Counted from the first letter of the stretch, positions 37,843 to 47,069 are shown. The stretch: 64,000 nt of DNA from Nodosilinea sp. FACHB-131 (GCF_014695395.1 NZ_JACJOF010000022.1:1-64000); one strand, 5' to 3'. Made by a program: numbers and translations. Notes: a model not told the origin generated them from the letters alone.

Positions 37843-39738
37843 TCAGCGGGTGTCGTACTGCCCCAGATAGTGCTCAACCCGCTGGCGGGTGTCGGCGATC
37901 GCCAGCCCCTGGCTCCAGTATTCGACCATAGCGTGGCCAAAGGCCCAGGCGGCGCGATCGGGCTGGTCGTTGTGGTCGAGCAGTAGCGGCCAGAGGGCGA
38001 GCAAATCGAGCTGCACCTGGTCGGGGCCAATCACCTTAAACAGGTCGTAGGCGAGCTGCAGCTTGCCCAGCACCACGGGCAGCTGCTCGACCGGAATCTG
38101 CTCGGCCAGCAGGTAAGCTAGGGCCGGGGAGCCAGTGGTGAGAGTAGCGAGAAACTTTAGCACCGGGCTTTTGAGAAAGGCGGTGAGCCCCTGGGTGGTG
38201 CTCATCTGCAAGCGGTAGCGGTTGATCAGGCGGGCGGCGGCGGTGATTTTGGTCTCGCGATCGCGCAAAAACCGCGCCAGCCGCAGTTCTTTAGCGGGGT
38301 CGATCAGCTCGACTAGAGCAGTGGACAGAGCCTCGACATTCCACCCAGGGCGTTCGGCGTTGCGGGTGACCAGGGGCAGGATGCGATCGCACAGTTCACC
38401 CAGCTGTTCTTGCCGGTAGCGGGTGGCCTCGCGGATGGAGACTTCCTTAGGGCGACTGCCCCACTGCCAGTCGTAGGGGGGCTGCCACTCCCGCAGGGGC
38501 CGCAGCCGATCGATCTGGGTTAGAGCAGTAATGGCGGGCAGATCGGGCACCTCCTCGCGCATGTCGCGCAGCAGATCGGCGTCCATTTGCAGGGCCGGGT
38601 CAAGGGCGGGGGTGACCAGCAGCAGCAGGTCGGCCTCGCGGGCGCAGTCGAGCAACTGATCGCGGTAGTCGGTGCGATCTACCTGCTCGTAGCCCGGAGA
38701 GTCCCACAGGGTGAGAGTTTCGCCCCCGTCACCCTGCCAGCGGTAGGTGCTGATGGTATCGGTGCTGGGCAGCACATCGACCTCGGCGCGATCGCTGTCA
38801 AACAGCGTGTTGATCACGCTACTCTTGCCCGCCCCAGTGCGCCCCACCAGCAAAATGTTGACGGGCTTTTCGGCCACCGCATTCACCGGCTCGGCCTGGT
38901 CGAGAATCTCCCGCAGGGTTTGAGTTTGAGCGGTGGGCAGCGGTTTTTTGGGACTAGGCAGGGTCGGCAGTTCGCCGCTGTAGAGCGCTACCGACTGGCG
39001 GTACAGGTTCCGCAGGGTGGCCTCTCGCAGCAGCGCATTCAAATTGCCCAGCAGCTGCTGGTTGGCCAGGGCGTTGGTGGGTTCGCTGAGGGTGCGGGCG
39101 GCGGCGGCGGCGGGGTTGATCAGCCACTGCGCCCAGTTCCACGCCTGCCAGAGCTTGCGGGCCGAGGGTTCGACTTGGCGGTAGACCTCATAGCCCTGCA
39201 CCGCCTGGCCCACGGTCACCTGGCCCAGCACCGGGGTGAGGGTGTCAATCCAGCGATCGACATCATCCACGGTGCCCCGCAGCAGGCCGTAGGCATCGGG
39301 TAGATAGATGTTGAGCAGCGGGTATTTCACGCCGGGATGGTGGGCCTGAGCTACCGCCGTCACGACCTCGCGACAGCGCTCCCAGAAGGGGTTCCAGTCT
39401 TCCCACAAGGGAGGGTCTTGCTGGGCAGCAACGAGAATGTCTTCCAGTGCCGCAGCGGCGGACCCGACGTTAGGAATGCCGACCGGGGCTTCTGCTTCGG
39501 TTACCTCATCCAGCTCCTGCTGAACCTGTTCTAAGGCCGCTTCCATTTGCTTAAAAACGGGCTTGGTCCAGCGGGCCAGCAGCCCTCGCCACAGCACCAG
39601 CATCAGGACGATTACGCCCCAGATCCAGTTCAGCCCCCAGGCGTGAATTTGTGCGCCTGCTGCCGTCAAAATGAATCCGACGATCGCCACCAGAGGCAGC
39701 GCCAGCACCGCCCACTGCCAGGGTTGAAGTCGCACCAT
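37843..39738 (-). CDS. Membrane-anchored GTPase (631 aa)
   Basis: Two N-terminal transmembrane helices (residues about 9-31 and 36-54), then an acidic coiled-coil (about 60-82) and a helical region, and an Era/Der-like G domain: G1 LVGRTGAGKSSVI at about 297, G3 WDSPGYEQ, G4 LTQIDRLRP. The C-terminal about 150 residues are helical with hydrophobic stretches. Related cyanobacterial proteins are annotated as 50S-binding or dynamin-like GTPases; neither role is shown. Directly upstream of, and co-directional with, the flavin reductase gene. Confidence 0.85.
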   Translation of the reverse strand: MVRLQPWQWAVLALPLVAIVGFILTAAGAQIHAWGLNWIWGVIVLMLVLWRGLLARWTKPVFKQMEAALEQVQQELDEVTEAEAPVGIPNVGSAAAALEDILVAAQQDPPLWEDWNPFWERCREVVTAVAQAHHPGVKYPLLNIYLPDAYGLLRGTVDDVDRWIDTLTPVLGQVTVGQAVQGYEVYRQVEPSARKLWQAWNWAQWLINPAAAAARTLSEPTNALANQQLLGNLNALLREATLRNLYRQSVALYSGELPTLPSPKKPLPTAQTQTLREILDQAEPVNAVAEKPVNILLVGRTGAGKSSVINTLFDSDRAEVDVLPSTDTISTYRWQGDGGETLTLWDSPGYEQVDRTDYRDQLLDCAREADLLLLVTPALDPALQMDADLLRDMREEVPDLPAITALTQIDRLRPLREWQPPYDWQWGSRPKEVSIREATRYRQEQLGELCDRILPLVTRNAERPGWNVEALSTALVELIDPAKELRLARFLRDRETKITAAARLINRYRLQMSTTQGLTAFLKSPVLKFLATLTTGSPALAYLLAEQIPVEQLPVVLGKLQLAYDLFKVIGPDQVQLDLLALWPLLLDHNDQPDRAAWAFGHAMVEYWSQGLAIADTRQRVEHYLGQYDTR

Positions 39739-39884
39739 GGCTCCGTTCCTACATAGCTAACGTCTTCAGTGTAAGCAGGGTTCGCCCCAACCTGAAGCAC
39801 AGCCAATCATCCCTAGCCGCTGACCGGGGCTTTGGCACTGGCATCCTAGCGTTTCAACAAGACCTGTCCAGCAACTTCTCAGAA

Positions 39885-40412
39885 TTATCTGGACGGCTGC
39901 GACGCGTAGTAGAGCAGCGGGCGGTCGTCTACCACAGCTCGACCCGTTGGCACCATACCCAACCCTTCTAGCACGTGAATGGATGCTGTGTTGGGCTCAT
40001 CCACGTCGGCTACCACTTGGTCCAACCCCAAATCGTAAAAGACATAGTGCAAAATCGCTGCCGTTGCCTCCTTGGCGTAGCCTCGGCCCCAGAGCGGCGG
40101 TCGGGTGCCAAATACCACGCTGGGGGACTGGTCGGGAACGGACATCAGACCTGAAAAACCAGCGATGGTTGACGACTGGCCTCCAGAGGCATCCCCCGAT
40201 CGCTCAAAAAACAGCCACAGCCCATAGCCCTGTTGGACGAAGCTCTCGTTGCTAGCCGCCAAGAAGTCGCTGGCCTCCTGGCGGGAAAGAGTGCGATCGT
40301 CGAAGAGAAATTGCCGTATGTCTGGGTCAGTCCACAGCTCATGCACTGCGTCGAGGTCGGCCAGGGTGCAGGGCCGCAGCATCAGGCGCTCGGTGTGCAG
40401 AATCTGGGACAT
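39885..40412 (-). CDS. GNAT acetyltransferase, RimJ/RimL type
   Basis: 175 aa. Begins with the family's TERLMLRPCTLADLDAV, has the acetyl-CoA loop LWGRGYAKEATAAI and the C-terminal NTASIHVLEGLGMVPTG. Acetylates an amine, typically a protein N-terminus; the target is unknown. Starts 15 bases after the stop of the upstream methyltransferase gene, so the two form an operon. Confidence 0.92.
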   Translation of the reverse strand: MSQILHTERLMLRPCTLADLDAVHELWTDPDIRQFLFDDRTLSRQEASDFLAASNESFVQQGYGLWLFFERSGDASGGQSSTIAGFSGLMSVPDQSPSVVFGTRPPLWGRGYAKEATAAILHYVFYDLGLDQVVADVDEPNTASIHVLEGLGMVPTGRAVVDDRPLLYYASQPSR

Positions 40413-40427
40413 GACCTAGGTGATGTT

Positions 40428-41297
40428 TTAGGCGGGTTGGGCAAAGGGAAGGTCAGCGGACTCGCGCTCGCCCTCTGGCTGCTCAGTGCGCTCCGCCACT
40501 GGCAGCGGCTTGCGGCCATAGCTCAGCTGGTTGAGCCAAAACACATCCTCGGTGCGCACTCGCTCAAACCCGGCGTAGCCCAACCAGGCATCCACATTGC
40601 CCTGACCGTAGTCGCGAATAAAGGGTTCCTCAAAAATGGTGCTGAGCCAGTCGCTAGCCCGCAGAGTGCGCTGGTTGCCGTCGAGCACCAGCATTTGCCC
40701 ACCGGGCGTCAGCAGCCGAAACGCCTCTGAGAGAATGGTTTTAGCCACCGCTGGGGGCGTTTCGTGGAACAGCAGCGTGGCGCACACCACATCAAAGGAG
40801 GCCGCAGGTAGCCCCGTGGCCATGGCATTGCCGTGGCGAAAGGTCACATCCACCGCCGCCGCTTGGGCTTTGTAATCGGCCATCACCAACATCTGGGGCG
40901 ACAGGTCGAGGCCAATCACCTCGGCATTGGGGAAGTGTCGCTTCAGCATCAGCGTGGTGGTGCCCGTGCCACAGCCCAGGTCTAAAATCCGCCGAGGCTC
41001 ACCGTGAATGGCTTTGACCAGACTCTCGCGCACCCAGGTTTCGCCGGGGGGCAGCACGTACTGGGTAATGGGGTCGTAGGTGAGGGCGGCATCGACATTC
41101 AGGTAGCCGTTCTTAATGCCGTGGAAGTTGCTGACCTTATAGTAGTTGGGATATACCACCTGGGGATTGGTGAACTGGCTCACCCCAGATTCCCAGTCAA
41201 TACTGTCGCGCAGCCGCAGCAGGGCATCGCGATCGACCAAGTGCGACAAGATCGGCGCAAAGAACTGCTCAAACAGGGTTTTAGACTGAGATGCCAT
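40428..41297 (-). CDS. Class I SAM-dependent methyltransferase
   Basis: 289 aa with an N-terminal helical part of about 90 residues, then the Rossmann core: ILDLGCGTGTTTLMLKRHF (motif I), VIGLDLSPQML, ATLLFHETPP and LLTPGGQMLVLDG. Resembles small-molecule methyltransferases; substrate unknown. First gene of a two-gene unit with the acetyltransferase. Confidence 0.9.
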   Translation of the reverse strand: MASQSKTLFEQFFAPILSHLVDRDALLRLRDSIDWESGVSQFTNPQVVYPNYYKVSNFHGIKNGYLNVDAALTYDPITQYVLPPGETWVRESLVKAIHGEPRRILDLGCGTGTTTLMLKRHFPNAEVIGLDLSPQMLVMADYKAQAAAVDVTFRHGNAMATGLPAASFDVVCATLLFHETPPAVAKTILSEAFRLLTPGGQMLVLDGNQRTLRASDWLSTIFEEPFIRDYGQGNVDAWLGYAGFERVRTEDVFWLNQLSYGRKPLPVAERTEQPEGERESADLPFAQPA

Positions 41298-41467
41298 AGG
41301 TCAATACCAACGCCGCGCAAACTCTCCTCAGGGTAACAAGTTCGTTTCTCTCTCGCCAAGAAAAAAGGAGCGATCGCCAATTCTTCAACCCAAGCAAATT
41401 AGCTTAGGGGAGCAATTATTGCCAAGCCCTAGAGCAGCGACAGCACGCACTATCTATCAACTGCCCT

Positions 41468-42034
41468 ATGGAGTGTGTAACTGTACCGCCCACAATAGAT
41501 AGGCCAATGTTCAAGAATGGGGCAAACACGATGAATCACGAGGGCAAAGCAGTCCTGTTTACATTGCCGGGTTATAGACTACGCTCTGGCTCCACCCGCG
41601 ATCGCGCCACCGTAGTCAAGTTTATGGAGCGCACCTATGGCGAGCTTGACCCCCAGCAGCCCACAGGCCACATTGCTGTCACGGTCGATCGCTTCCTCGG
41701 TCGAGAGACGCCCCTCTGGTGGGTGGATGTGGATTCTACCGCTGCTCCGGTGGGGGCAATCTGGTTAGGGCAAGCGACCGATCAGCGTAGCGGCGTTCTG
41801 CATCCCTACGTGCTGATGCTCTACGTCGCTCCCGAGCATCGGCGGCAAGGCATCGCCACGGCTCTACTGGCGGTGGCCCATCATTGGGCGCAGCAGCAGG
41901 GGCACAGGCAGATTAGCCTGCAAGTGTTTAGCGACAACCAGGCAGCTCAAGCGCTCTACGCTAGCCTGGGCTACCAACCCGAGGCAGTATTGATGAAGAA
42001 AGAGTTATCTCAGCAAAAGGCAGAAAAAAATTGA
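41468..42034 (+). CDS. GNAT acetyltransferase
   Basis: A single GNAT domain with VLMLYVAPEHRRQGIATALL (acetyl-CoA binding Q/R-x-x-G-x-A) and DNQAAQALYASLGYQPEAV. The start may be ATG 41468 (188 aa) or ATG 41531 (MNHEGKAVLF, 167 aa); the first 20 residues look non-conserved and the later start is likely. Substrate unknown. Confidence 0.88.
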   Translation: MECVTVPPTIDRPMFKNGANTMNHEGKAVLFTLPGYRLRSGSTRDRATVVKFMERTYGELDPQQPTGHIAVTVDRFLGRETPLWWVDVDSTAAPVGAIWLGQATDQRSGVLHPYVLMLYVAPEHRRQGIATALLAVAHHWAQQQGHRQISLQVFSDNQAAQALYASLGYQPEAVLMKKELSQQKAEKN

Positions 42035-42081
42035 ATCTACCTTTTTGCGATCGCCTAACTCATCTGCATTACAAGAACGAG

Positions 42082-42480
42082 TCAATCAGTATTCATTTGC
42101 CCTTCTGCCAAAGCCTCACGTATTTTCTTGTGAGAATTCCCAGCCTTACGAGCTAGGTCAATATTTTCAATTAAATAACTCGTGATCGGCCTACAGGCGG
42201 GGATTAATTGAAGTAGCTTATCGTTGAATTCTTTATTAGGCTGTTTTGACAGAATCTCAAAGTCCTCAGGCGATAAAGAATAGCTGCCATCGTTACTCGA
42301 ACAGTATTCAAGATCACGACTTAAGTGTTTGACTCGCAATAAACTAGCTTCTTTATTTGATATGACCCTCTGCGAATCCCACACAGCTCTTTCGGAATCG
42401 TTCATCAGTATCATTGGATCGCTGCATCCTAATGTGACAATCGCCAATGAAAATATGACCGAGGCTGGAAGAAAACTCAC
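42082..42480 (-). CDS. Small putative lipoprotein (132 aa)
   Basis: GTG start at 42480. Residues 1-19 are a lipoprotein signal ending in the lipobox TLGC. The mature part is hydrophilic and helical with three further Cys. No family recognised. AT-richer than its neighbours. Confidence 0.6.
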   Translation of the reverse strand: MSFLPASVIFSLAIVTLGCSDPMILMNDSERAVWDSQRVISNKEASLLRVKHLSRDLEYCSSNDGSYSLSPEDFEILSKQPNKEFNDKLLQLIPACRPITSYLIENIDLARKAGNSHKKIREALAEGQMNTD

Positions 42481-42582
42481 TATTGATAGGGATAGACTGG
42501 GTGAAGTAAGGTGTGACTCAACACTAGATTAAGTTGTGTTGAGTTTCGCTAGCGCACTACTCAGCTTAATGATTAATTCCGT

Positions 42583-42617
42583 CAATCCAAAATCGGCAGT
42601 CCAAAATCTAAAATCCT
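42583..42617. repeat. Short tandem repeat, TCCAAAATC type
   Basis: Three degenerate copies of TCCAAAATC/TCTAAAATC lie just beyond the ruvC stop. This sequence family is a well-known short tandem repeat of cyanobacterial intergenic DNA. Confidence 0.6.
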
Positions 42618-42618
42618 C

Positions 42619-43119
42619 CTACCGCTGATACCAAGCTGCCAGCGCCAAGGCCAGTCCATCTGCCGCATCGTCGGGGCGGGGAATGCGCTCTAGGTCCAGC
42701 TCTCGGGCCACCGCCTGCTGCACCTCAGACTTATCGGCATTGCCGTAGCCCGTCAGCGCCTGCTTCACCTGAGCCGGGGTAAACTCCACAAAGGGCAGGT
42801 TGTGCTGGGCCAGCACCAGCATCACTACCCCCCGCGCCTGGGCTACCAAAATCGTATTGCCCATGCGATAGAAAAAGAACTTTTCGATCGCCACTAAATC
42901 CGGCTTGTACAGCTCTAGCAGGCTGTGCAGGTCGGTGTAGATAGTGCACAGGCGATCGCCCACCGGAGTCTTGGCCGGGGTTTCAATCACGCCAAAATCG
43001 ACCACCGCTGCCTCGGCGTGGGTGCCAGAGGCAGCGGTGGCCGAGAGATCGGCCCCGTCGATTACCCCAAATCCCAGAATGGCTAACCCTGGGTCAAGCC
43101 CGAGAATGCGCTGACCCAC
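42619..43119 (-). CDS. ruvC: Crossover junction endodeoxyribonuclease RuvC
   Basis: 166-aa Holliday-junction resolvase, acts with RuvAB in recombination. First catalytic Asp in [14 protein letters not shown]; Glu in [11 protein letters not shown]; the C-terminal acidic pair in [16 protein letters not shown]. Start is GTG 43119, eight bases after the chlI stop, so it is the distal gene of a chlI-ruvC operon. Confidence 0.96.
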   Translation of the reverse strand: MGQRILGLDPGLAILGFGVIDGADLSATAASGTHAEAAVVDFGVIETPAKTPVGDRLCTIYTDLHSLLELYKPDLVAIEKFFFYRMGNTILVAQARGVVMLVLAQHNLPFVEFTPAQVKQALTGYGNADKSEVQQAVARELDLERIPRPDDAADGLALALAAWYQR

Positions 43120-43127
43120 AGTAATGC

Positions 43128-44258
43128 TTACCGCGCCCCCACCGGCTGGCGACCGTTGACCGCCGCTTCGTCGGGGTCGGCCAGCCCAAACACCTTGCAG
43201 AAAACCTTCTCGACCTTATAGCCCGAGTCGATGCTCTCTAGCGGATCTTTGCGCAGGCGGTGGCGCAGGCAGAGCACAATCACCCGCTTGATGTCGTCGA
43301 GGGTGACTTCGGTGCGGCCCTCGTAGGCGGCGATCGCCTTGGCCGCCCGGTTAGTGACAATGTCACCCCGCAGCCCGTCCACATCTAGCTCTGAGCACAC
43401 CTCAGAGATGCGCACCCGGTCTTCGTAGTCGAGGTTGACCGAGGCCAGCCGCTGCTGCGCCTCCACCAGTTTGACCTGGAGTGCTTCCTGCTCGGCCTGG
43501 TGCTTGGTCAGGTAGGCGGCGGGGTCGGCGTCAAACTCAGAGCGCTGCTCCACAATCTGCACCCGCAGCTCGGGGTCGCGCACGGTGCGAATCTCGGCGT
43601 GCATACCAAAGCGATCGAGCAGTTGGGGCCGCAGTTCCCCTTCCTCGGGGTTGCCGGAACCGACTAGCACAAACTGGGCCGGGTGGCGAATGGAGATGCC
43701 TTCGCGCTCCACGGTGTTCCAGCCCGAGGCGGCGGAGTCGAGCAGCACATCGACGAGGTGGTCGTCGAGCAGGTTGACCTCGTCTACATAGAGAATGCCG
43801 CGATTGGCCTTGGCCAACAGGCCCGGTTCAAAGGCTTTAACACCTTCGGAAAGGGCTTTTTCAATATCAATGGTGCCACAGACTCGGTCTTCGGTAGCTC
43901 CCAGGGGCAGATCGACCATGGGCACTTTCTTAAGCGCCACGGGCAGGTCGTCGGTGCCGCGCTCAGCCCACACGTCGCGATCCTGGGGCGAGCGGCTAAA
44001 GGGGTCATCGGCCACAACCTCGATTTCGGGCAGCAGGTCGGCCAGGGCGCGAATGGTGGTGGATTTGCCGGTGCCGCGATCGCCCATGATCATCACCCCG
44101 CCAATTTTGGGGTCGATGACGTTGAGCAGCAGGGCCAGCTTCATGTCGTCTTGGCCAATCACGGCGGTGAAGGGAAATACCGCGCGGCGAGCGGGGGCAA
44201 AGGTGGCCGAGGGGGTCGCAACAGTAGAATTCACAGGCGTTTCAAAAGATGACGGCAA
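43128..44258 (-). CDS. chlI: Magnesium chelatase ATPase subunit ChlI
   Basis: 376-aa AAA+ ATPase that, with ChlD and ChlH, inserts Mg2+ into protoporphyrin IX, the first committed step of chlorophyll synthesis. Visible: [19 protein letters not shown], Walker [10 protein letters not shown] at about residue 59, the ChlI-specific insert, Walker [17 protein letters not shown] and sensor 1 [20 protein letters not shown]. Full length. Transcribed with ruvC. Confidence 0.97.
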   Translation of the reverse strand: MPSSFETPVNSTVATPSATFAPARRAVFPFTAVIGQDDMKLALLLNVIDPKIGGVMIMGDRGTGKSTTIRALADLLPEIEVVADDPFSRSPQDRDVWAERGTDDLPVALKKVPMVDLPLGATEDRVCGTIDIEKALSEGVKAFEPGLLAKANRGILYVDEVNLLDDHLVDVLLDSAASGWNTVEREGISIRHPAQFVLVGSGNPEEGELRPQLLDRFGMHAEIRTVRDPELRVQIVEQRSEFDADPAAYLTKHQAEQEALQVKLVEAQQRLASVNLDYEDRVRISEVCSELDVDGLRGDIVTNRAAKAIAAYEGRTEVTLDDIKRVIVLCLRHRLRKDPLESIDSGYKVEKVFCKVFGLADPDEAAVNGRQPVGAR

Positions 44259-44582
44259 AATTTAAGAGTGTCTTCCATTGTGCCACAGTACCTGCGCTCC
44301 TTTGGCTGAGCACGATGTAAAAGAGCGATTCTCGCTAGCTCCTGGCTAATGATGCGCAAAGTCAGGAGACTGGGGTGTGCTTGATAAAGGGACATACTGC
44401 TCTATTAGTACTGCTTAGCATTGATGGAAGATGAGAGTAGCTTAGAGCTGAAGATGCAAGTATATGGACCTAACATAAAGTTCTGGCGAAAGTATTGCTT
44501 AAGCCGATGGTGCCCGTGAAAATACGGACTGTGCATTTGCATCTACCAGAGTTTAGACACTTTAGATGCAAGGGAATTCATT
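44259..44582. other. Intergenic region between divergent chlI and PTPA-CTERM gene
   Basis: About 320 bases with no gene. It must carry the divergent promoters of chlI and the PTPA-CTERM protein. I cannot point to reliable promoter boxes. Confidence 0.5.
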
Positions 44583-45296
44583 GTGAGTATTCAAACAGTT
44601 TCAGGTTTAAGATCAGTACTGCAAGCAGCAGTTGTCATCGCCGCAGTTTCAGCAGTTGCGGCTCCTGCACAGGCAATAACGTTCAATTTAGGTGGAATAT
44701 CTGTCCCTGGCGAGGGAGTTAAATCTTCTGTCGCTGGGAGCACTACGATCGACTTCAACGGCGCGCCTCTTGGCTCAAGCAATGGTTACACCAGTGGCAT
44801 TGCTTCGTTCCTTGGTCAAGGCAGTATTGTTAACGGTACTGTGGAAGGTCGCTATATTGCTCCGTCTCCCGATGACATTTCTAACTACCTAACGCTAGGA
44901 GCGCCTGAAGAACCCGGGCCAGTAAGTATCAAGTTCAACAGCTTGTTAAACTATCTCGGCGTGTTTGTAGGATCGATTAACAACTTCAATAGATTAGAGT
45001 TTTATCAGAATGGCTCTTTTGTCCATGAAGCTTTGTTTGCGGGAGATGGTAGTCCTAATAGCTTCGTGTACGTTAATTTCTTCTCGCAGGGTTCAACAGA
45101 CTTGTTTGATGAAGTAAGGCTGTTTTCTAGCGAAGCTGCCTTTGAAGTTGACAACATTGCATACAGAACTGAATTTCCATCAACAACGCCAGTCCCCACT
45201 CCAGCCCTTCTCCCCGGATTGATTGGAATGGGTATTGCAGCTTACCGCAAGCGAAAGCCTCAATCGCTCGCACAGCCTGAGACAGCAAACCTGTAG
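44583..45296 (+). CDS. PTPA-CTERM exported protein
   Basis: 237 aa, GTG start. Signal peptide at residues 1 to about 32 (hydrophobic core AAVVIAAVSAVAAPAQA). The mature domain is beta-rich and resembles PEP-CTERM-family cargo (FNSLLNYLGVFVGSINNF, LFDEVRLFSSEAAFEVDNIAY). The C-terminus is a sorting signal of the cyanobacterial PTPA-CTERM type: PTPALLPGLIGMGIAAYRKR, a motif, one hydrophobic helix and a basic tail. Likely cell-surface or extracellular; the cognate sorting enzyme is not in the window. Confidence 0.88.
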   Translation: MSIQTVSGLRSVLQAAVVIAAVSAVAAPAQAITFNLGGISVPGEGVKSSVAGSTTIDFNGAPLGSSNGYTSGIASFLGQGSIVNGTVEGRYIAPSPDDISNYLTLGAPEEPGPVSIKFNSLLNYLGVFVGSINNFNRLEFYQNGSFVHEALFAGDGSPNSFVYVNFFSQGSTDLFDEVRLFSSEAAFEVDNIAYRTEFPSTTPVPTPALLPGLIGMGIAAYRKRKPQSLAQPETANL

Positions 45297-45319
45297 CGGT
45301 CGAGATTCTTATACACATG

Positions 45320-45355
45320 ACAAATGCCCCTAACCATGCCGTTAGGGGCATTTGT
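45320..45355 (+). terminator. Intrinsic terminator of the PTPA-CTERM gene
   Basis: ACAAATGCCCCTAAC (45320-45334) and GTTAGGGGCATTTGT (45341-45355) make a perfect 15-bp stem with a six-base loop, 24 bases beyond the stop codon. The stem is GC-rich in the centre with a short T-tract built into its outer arm. Confidence 0.85.
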
Positions 45356-45366
45356 CTTGATTGGTA

Positions 45367-45423
45367 GGGCGATCGCATTCTCAAAATATTCATTCTGCCA
45401 ATTGGGCGATCGCATTCTCAAAA
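45367..45423. repeat. 20-bp direct repeat containing HIP1
   Basis: GGGCGATCGCATTCTCAAAA occurs at 45367-45386 and 45404-45423, a period of 37 bases with a 17-base spacer. Each copy contains a HIP1 octamer. Only two copies exist. Confidence 0.8.
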
Positions 45424-45463
45424 CTCTGTTACGCATTGAAACCTGAATAGGTATAGTCGTCCC

Positions 45464-45622
45464 GATTTTCTCTGGGGAGTCGCCACCGCATCCTACCAAG
45501 TTGAGGAAGCCTGTCAGCAGGATGGCAAAGGCCCGTTAATCTAGGACATCTACTCTCATCTGCTTAGCACAACCTACAAAGGCACCAACGGAGACATTGC
45601 GGCAGACCATTACAGTAAATAG
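45464..45622 (+). pseudogene. Remnant of a GH1 beta-glucosidase N-terminus
   Basis: Reading GAT at 45464 in frame gives DFLWGVATASYQVEEACQQD, then GKGPLI, a TAG stop where the family has Trp, then DIYSHLLSTTYKGTNGDIAA and DHYSK before a second stop. This matches the conserved GH1 start (FLWG-x-ATASYQ-x-EGA ... DG-x-G-x-SIWD-x-F/Y ... G-x-x-AxDHY). The rest of the enzyme, including both catalytic glutamates, is missing. A clear decayed gene fragment with two stops and no start codon. Confidence 0.85.
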
Positions 45623-45625
45623 AAA

Positions 45626-45655
45626 GGGTGCGTAATGTGGACCATTGACGCACCC
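45626..45655. terminator. Hairpin downstream of the ParM/RHH pair
   Basis: GGGTGCGT (45626-45633) pairs with ACGCACCC (45648-45655). It lies about 40 bases past the stop of the minus-strand RHH gene and could end that operon. Confidence 0.5.
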
Positions 45656-45693
45656 GATGAGTGAACTAAGTTTTTGCTAGCGTTCCAACAAAT

Positions 45694-46032
45694 TTAAAGT
45701 GCCAAGAGCTGATCTAATGCATCTAGCGCTTCACACTTGGGTGGGGCTGGATGCGATCGCCTGGTCTGAGCAAGTTGTGCTTCACCGTAGCTAGGTAGAG
45801 CAGTTTCCCGAGCAGCAAAACTGTCTCCCCCTTCAGAAGGGCGACCATAAAGGTAGTCATCGCAATAGCGGCGAAACACGGCCTCTACAGCAGCGCGGGC
45901 GTTCTTAAGCCCCCACTCAGCGGCAATCAGCTCGGCTTTTTCGAGCACATCCTGACTTAGGCGAACCTTGTTGTCGTGGCGAGTGGGGCGATCCGAGTTG
46001 GGAACGGGCTGGGTTATTTGGTGGTCATGCAT
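45694..46032 (-). CDS. RHH-like small protein, probable ParR-type partner
   Basis: 112 aa. Residues about 20-55 (KVRLSQDVLEKAELIAAEWG and ARAAVEAVFRRYCDDYL) look like a ribbon-helix-helix DNA-binding unit; the remainder is polar. Its start overlaps the end of the actin-like gene by 19 bases, the arrangement of parM-parR. By analogy it would bind a centromere-like site and link it to the filament; this is inference from context. Confidence 0.7.
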   Translation of the reverse strand: MHDHQITQPVPNSDRPTRHDNKVRLSQDVLEKAELIAAEWGLKNARAAVEAVFRRYCDDYLYGRPSEGGDSFAARETALPSYGEAQLAQTRRSHPAPPKCEALDALDQLLAL

Positions 46033-47069
46033 AGTTGGGTATCCCCGGTCATCAAGAACAAGCCGCGAACGTTGGCAAATTGAGGGTCGCCCATGACCGC
46101 GAATAGATCGTGCCCTTGCAGGCGATCGGCGATCAGGTGAGAACCCCCACCTGTCACCAAAAAGCGCGTCACCCTGGGCATATAGGGGGTGTACTGGGCT
46201 TTCACGGTCTGAAAGATGCCCTTAAACCACGGGTCTAAATATTCATCGAGCCAGTCAGCCCAGGCCAAGCCCGTATCAGCGTAGACATGGTCAGTGCGAA
46301 AGCCATCCATGACGATGCAGGGATCGGCGCTGCTGCCCAAGAGATCGGTGAGACGATGGTCAAAGCTGATGGCGGTAGCCAATTCGTAAGTGCCGCCGCG
46401 ATCCATGATGTTTTCGTCAATCACTTCGCCGTCGGCATCCACTAGGCGGGTGAGCCAGGTGCCGCCGCCAATATCGACCACAATGGTGTAGCCCTGGCCG
46501 GGGATAATGCCCTGAGCCTTAGCATAGTGGTAGGACCCCATGCCCTCACGGCCTACCTCTACCGATTCGACCTTGACGCGAAACTCAACGTCGTTGCGAA
46601 TGAACTCGTGGACACCGAGCAGCTGAGCCTGAATATCTTCGCCGTTGCGGGCCGGGTCGGGGGTAGAAACATGGAGATCGAGGCTGTAGTCGGCCACGTT
46701 GCCAGCTAAGGGCTCAAGGCAGGCATAGAGGTGCAGCTTGGCCAGTTCTACCTTATTTTCAATGACGGTTTGCTGCTGGCGACGGTATTTGTAGGCCTGG
46801 GCGCCAAAGTGATAGCGACGGCCATCGGGCAGCTCGATCAGGGGAGAGGCCTCTGAAAAACTGACGGCATCGCGCCCTAGGGGCAGCTGGTAGCGCACCG
46901 AGCGAATGGCCTTGGGGTGGCCACTGCCGGCAAAGAATTTGAGGTCGTAGTTGCCGGCATCGAGGGCAAGCACCGGGGTGGTGGCGCTGGCCGCCTGGGT
47001 GCCGCGAGCCTTGGCCGAACGAGTCGCACCAGCGGCGGAGCGGCTGCGGGAGGCGGTAGTCGTGGTCAT
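46014..47069 (-). CDS. ParM/StbA-like actin-family ATPase
   Basis: 351 aa. After a Ser/Ala/Arg-rich tail of about 30 residues comes an actin/Hsp70-type ATPase: phosphate-1 loop VLALDAGNYDLKFF, phosphate-2 loop TIVVDIGGGTWLTRLVD and adenosine motif VTRFLVTGGGSHLI. Resembles ParM-like segregation ATPases of plasmids. Paired with an overlapping small RHH-like gene. Located among chromosomal genes, next to a decayed gene, so it may be domesticated or a plasmid-integration remnant. Confidence 0.85.
   Translation of the reverse strand: MTTTTASRSRSAAGATRSAKARGTQAASATTPVLALDAGNYDLKFFAGSGHPKAIRSVRYQLPLGRDAVSFSEASPLIELPDGRRYHFGAQAYKYRRQQQTVIENKVELAKLHLYACLEPLAGNVADYSLDLHVSTPDPARNGEDIQAQLLGVHEFIRNDVEFRVKVESVEVGREGMGSYHYAKAQGIIPGQGYTIVVDIGGGTWLTRLVDADGEVIDENIMDRGGTYELATAISFDHRLTDLLGSSADPCIVMDGFRTDHVYADTGLAWADWLDEYLDPWFKGIFQTVKAQYTPYMPRVTRFLVTGGGSHLIADRLQGHDLFAVMGDPQFANVRGLFLMTGDTQLCMTTK

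Noticed and set aside
38587-39303. Plus-strand frame (238 aa) opposite the membrane GTPase
   Set aside because: Antisense shadow of a clear GTPase with intact motifs.
45367-45423. Mini CRISPR array
   Set aside because: Only two repeats of 20 bases with a 17-base spacer and HIP1 cores; no cas genes.
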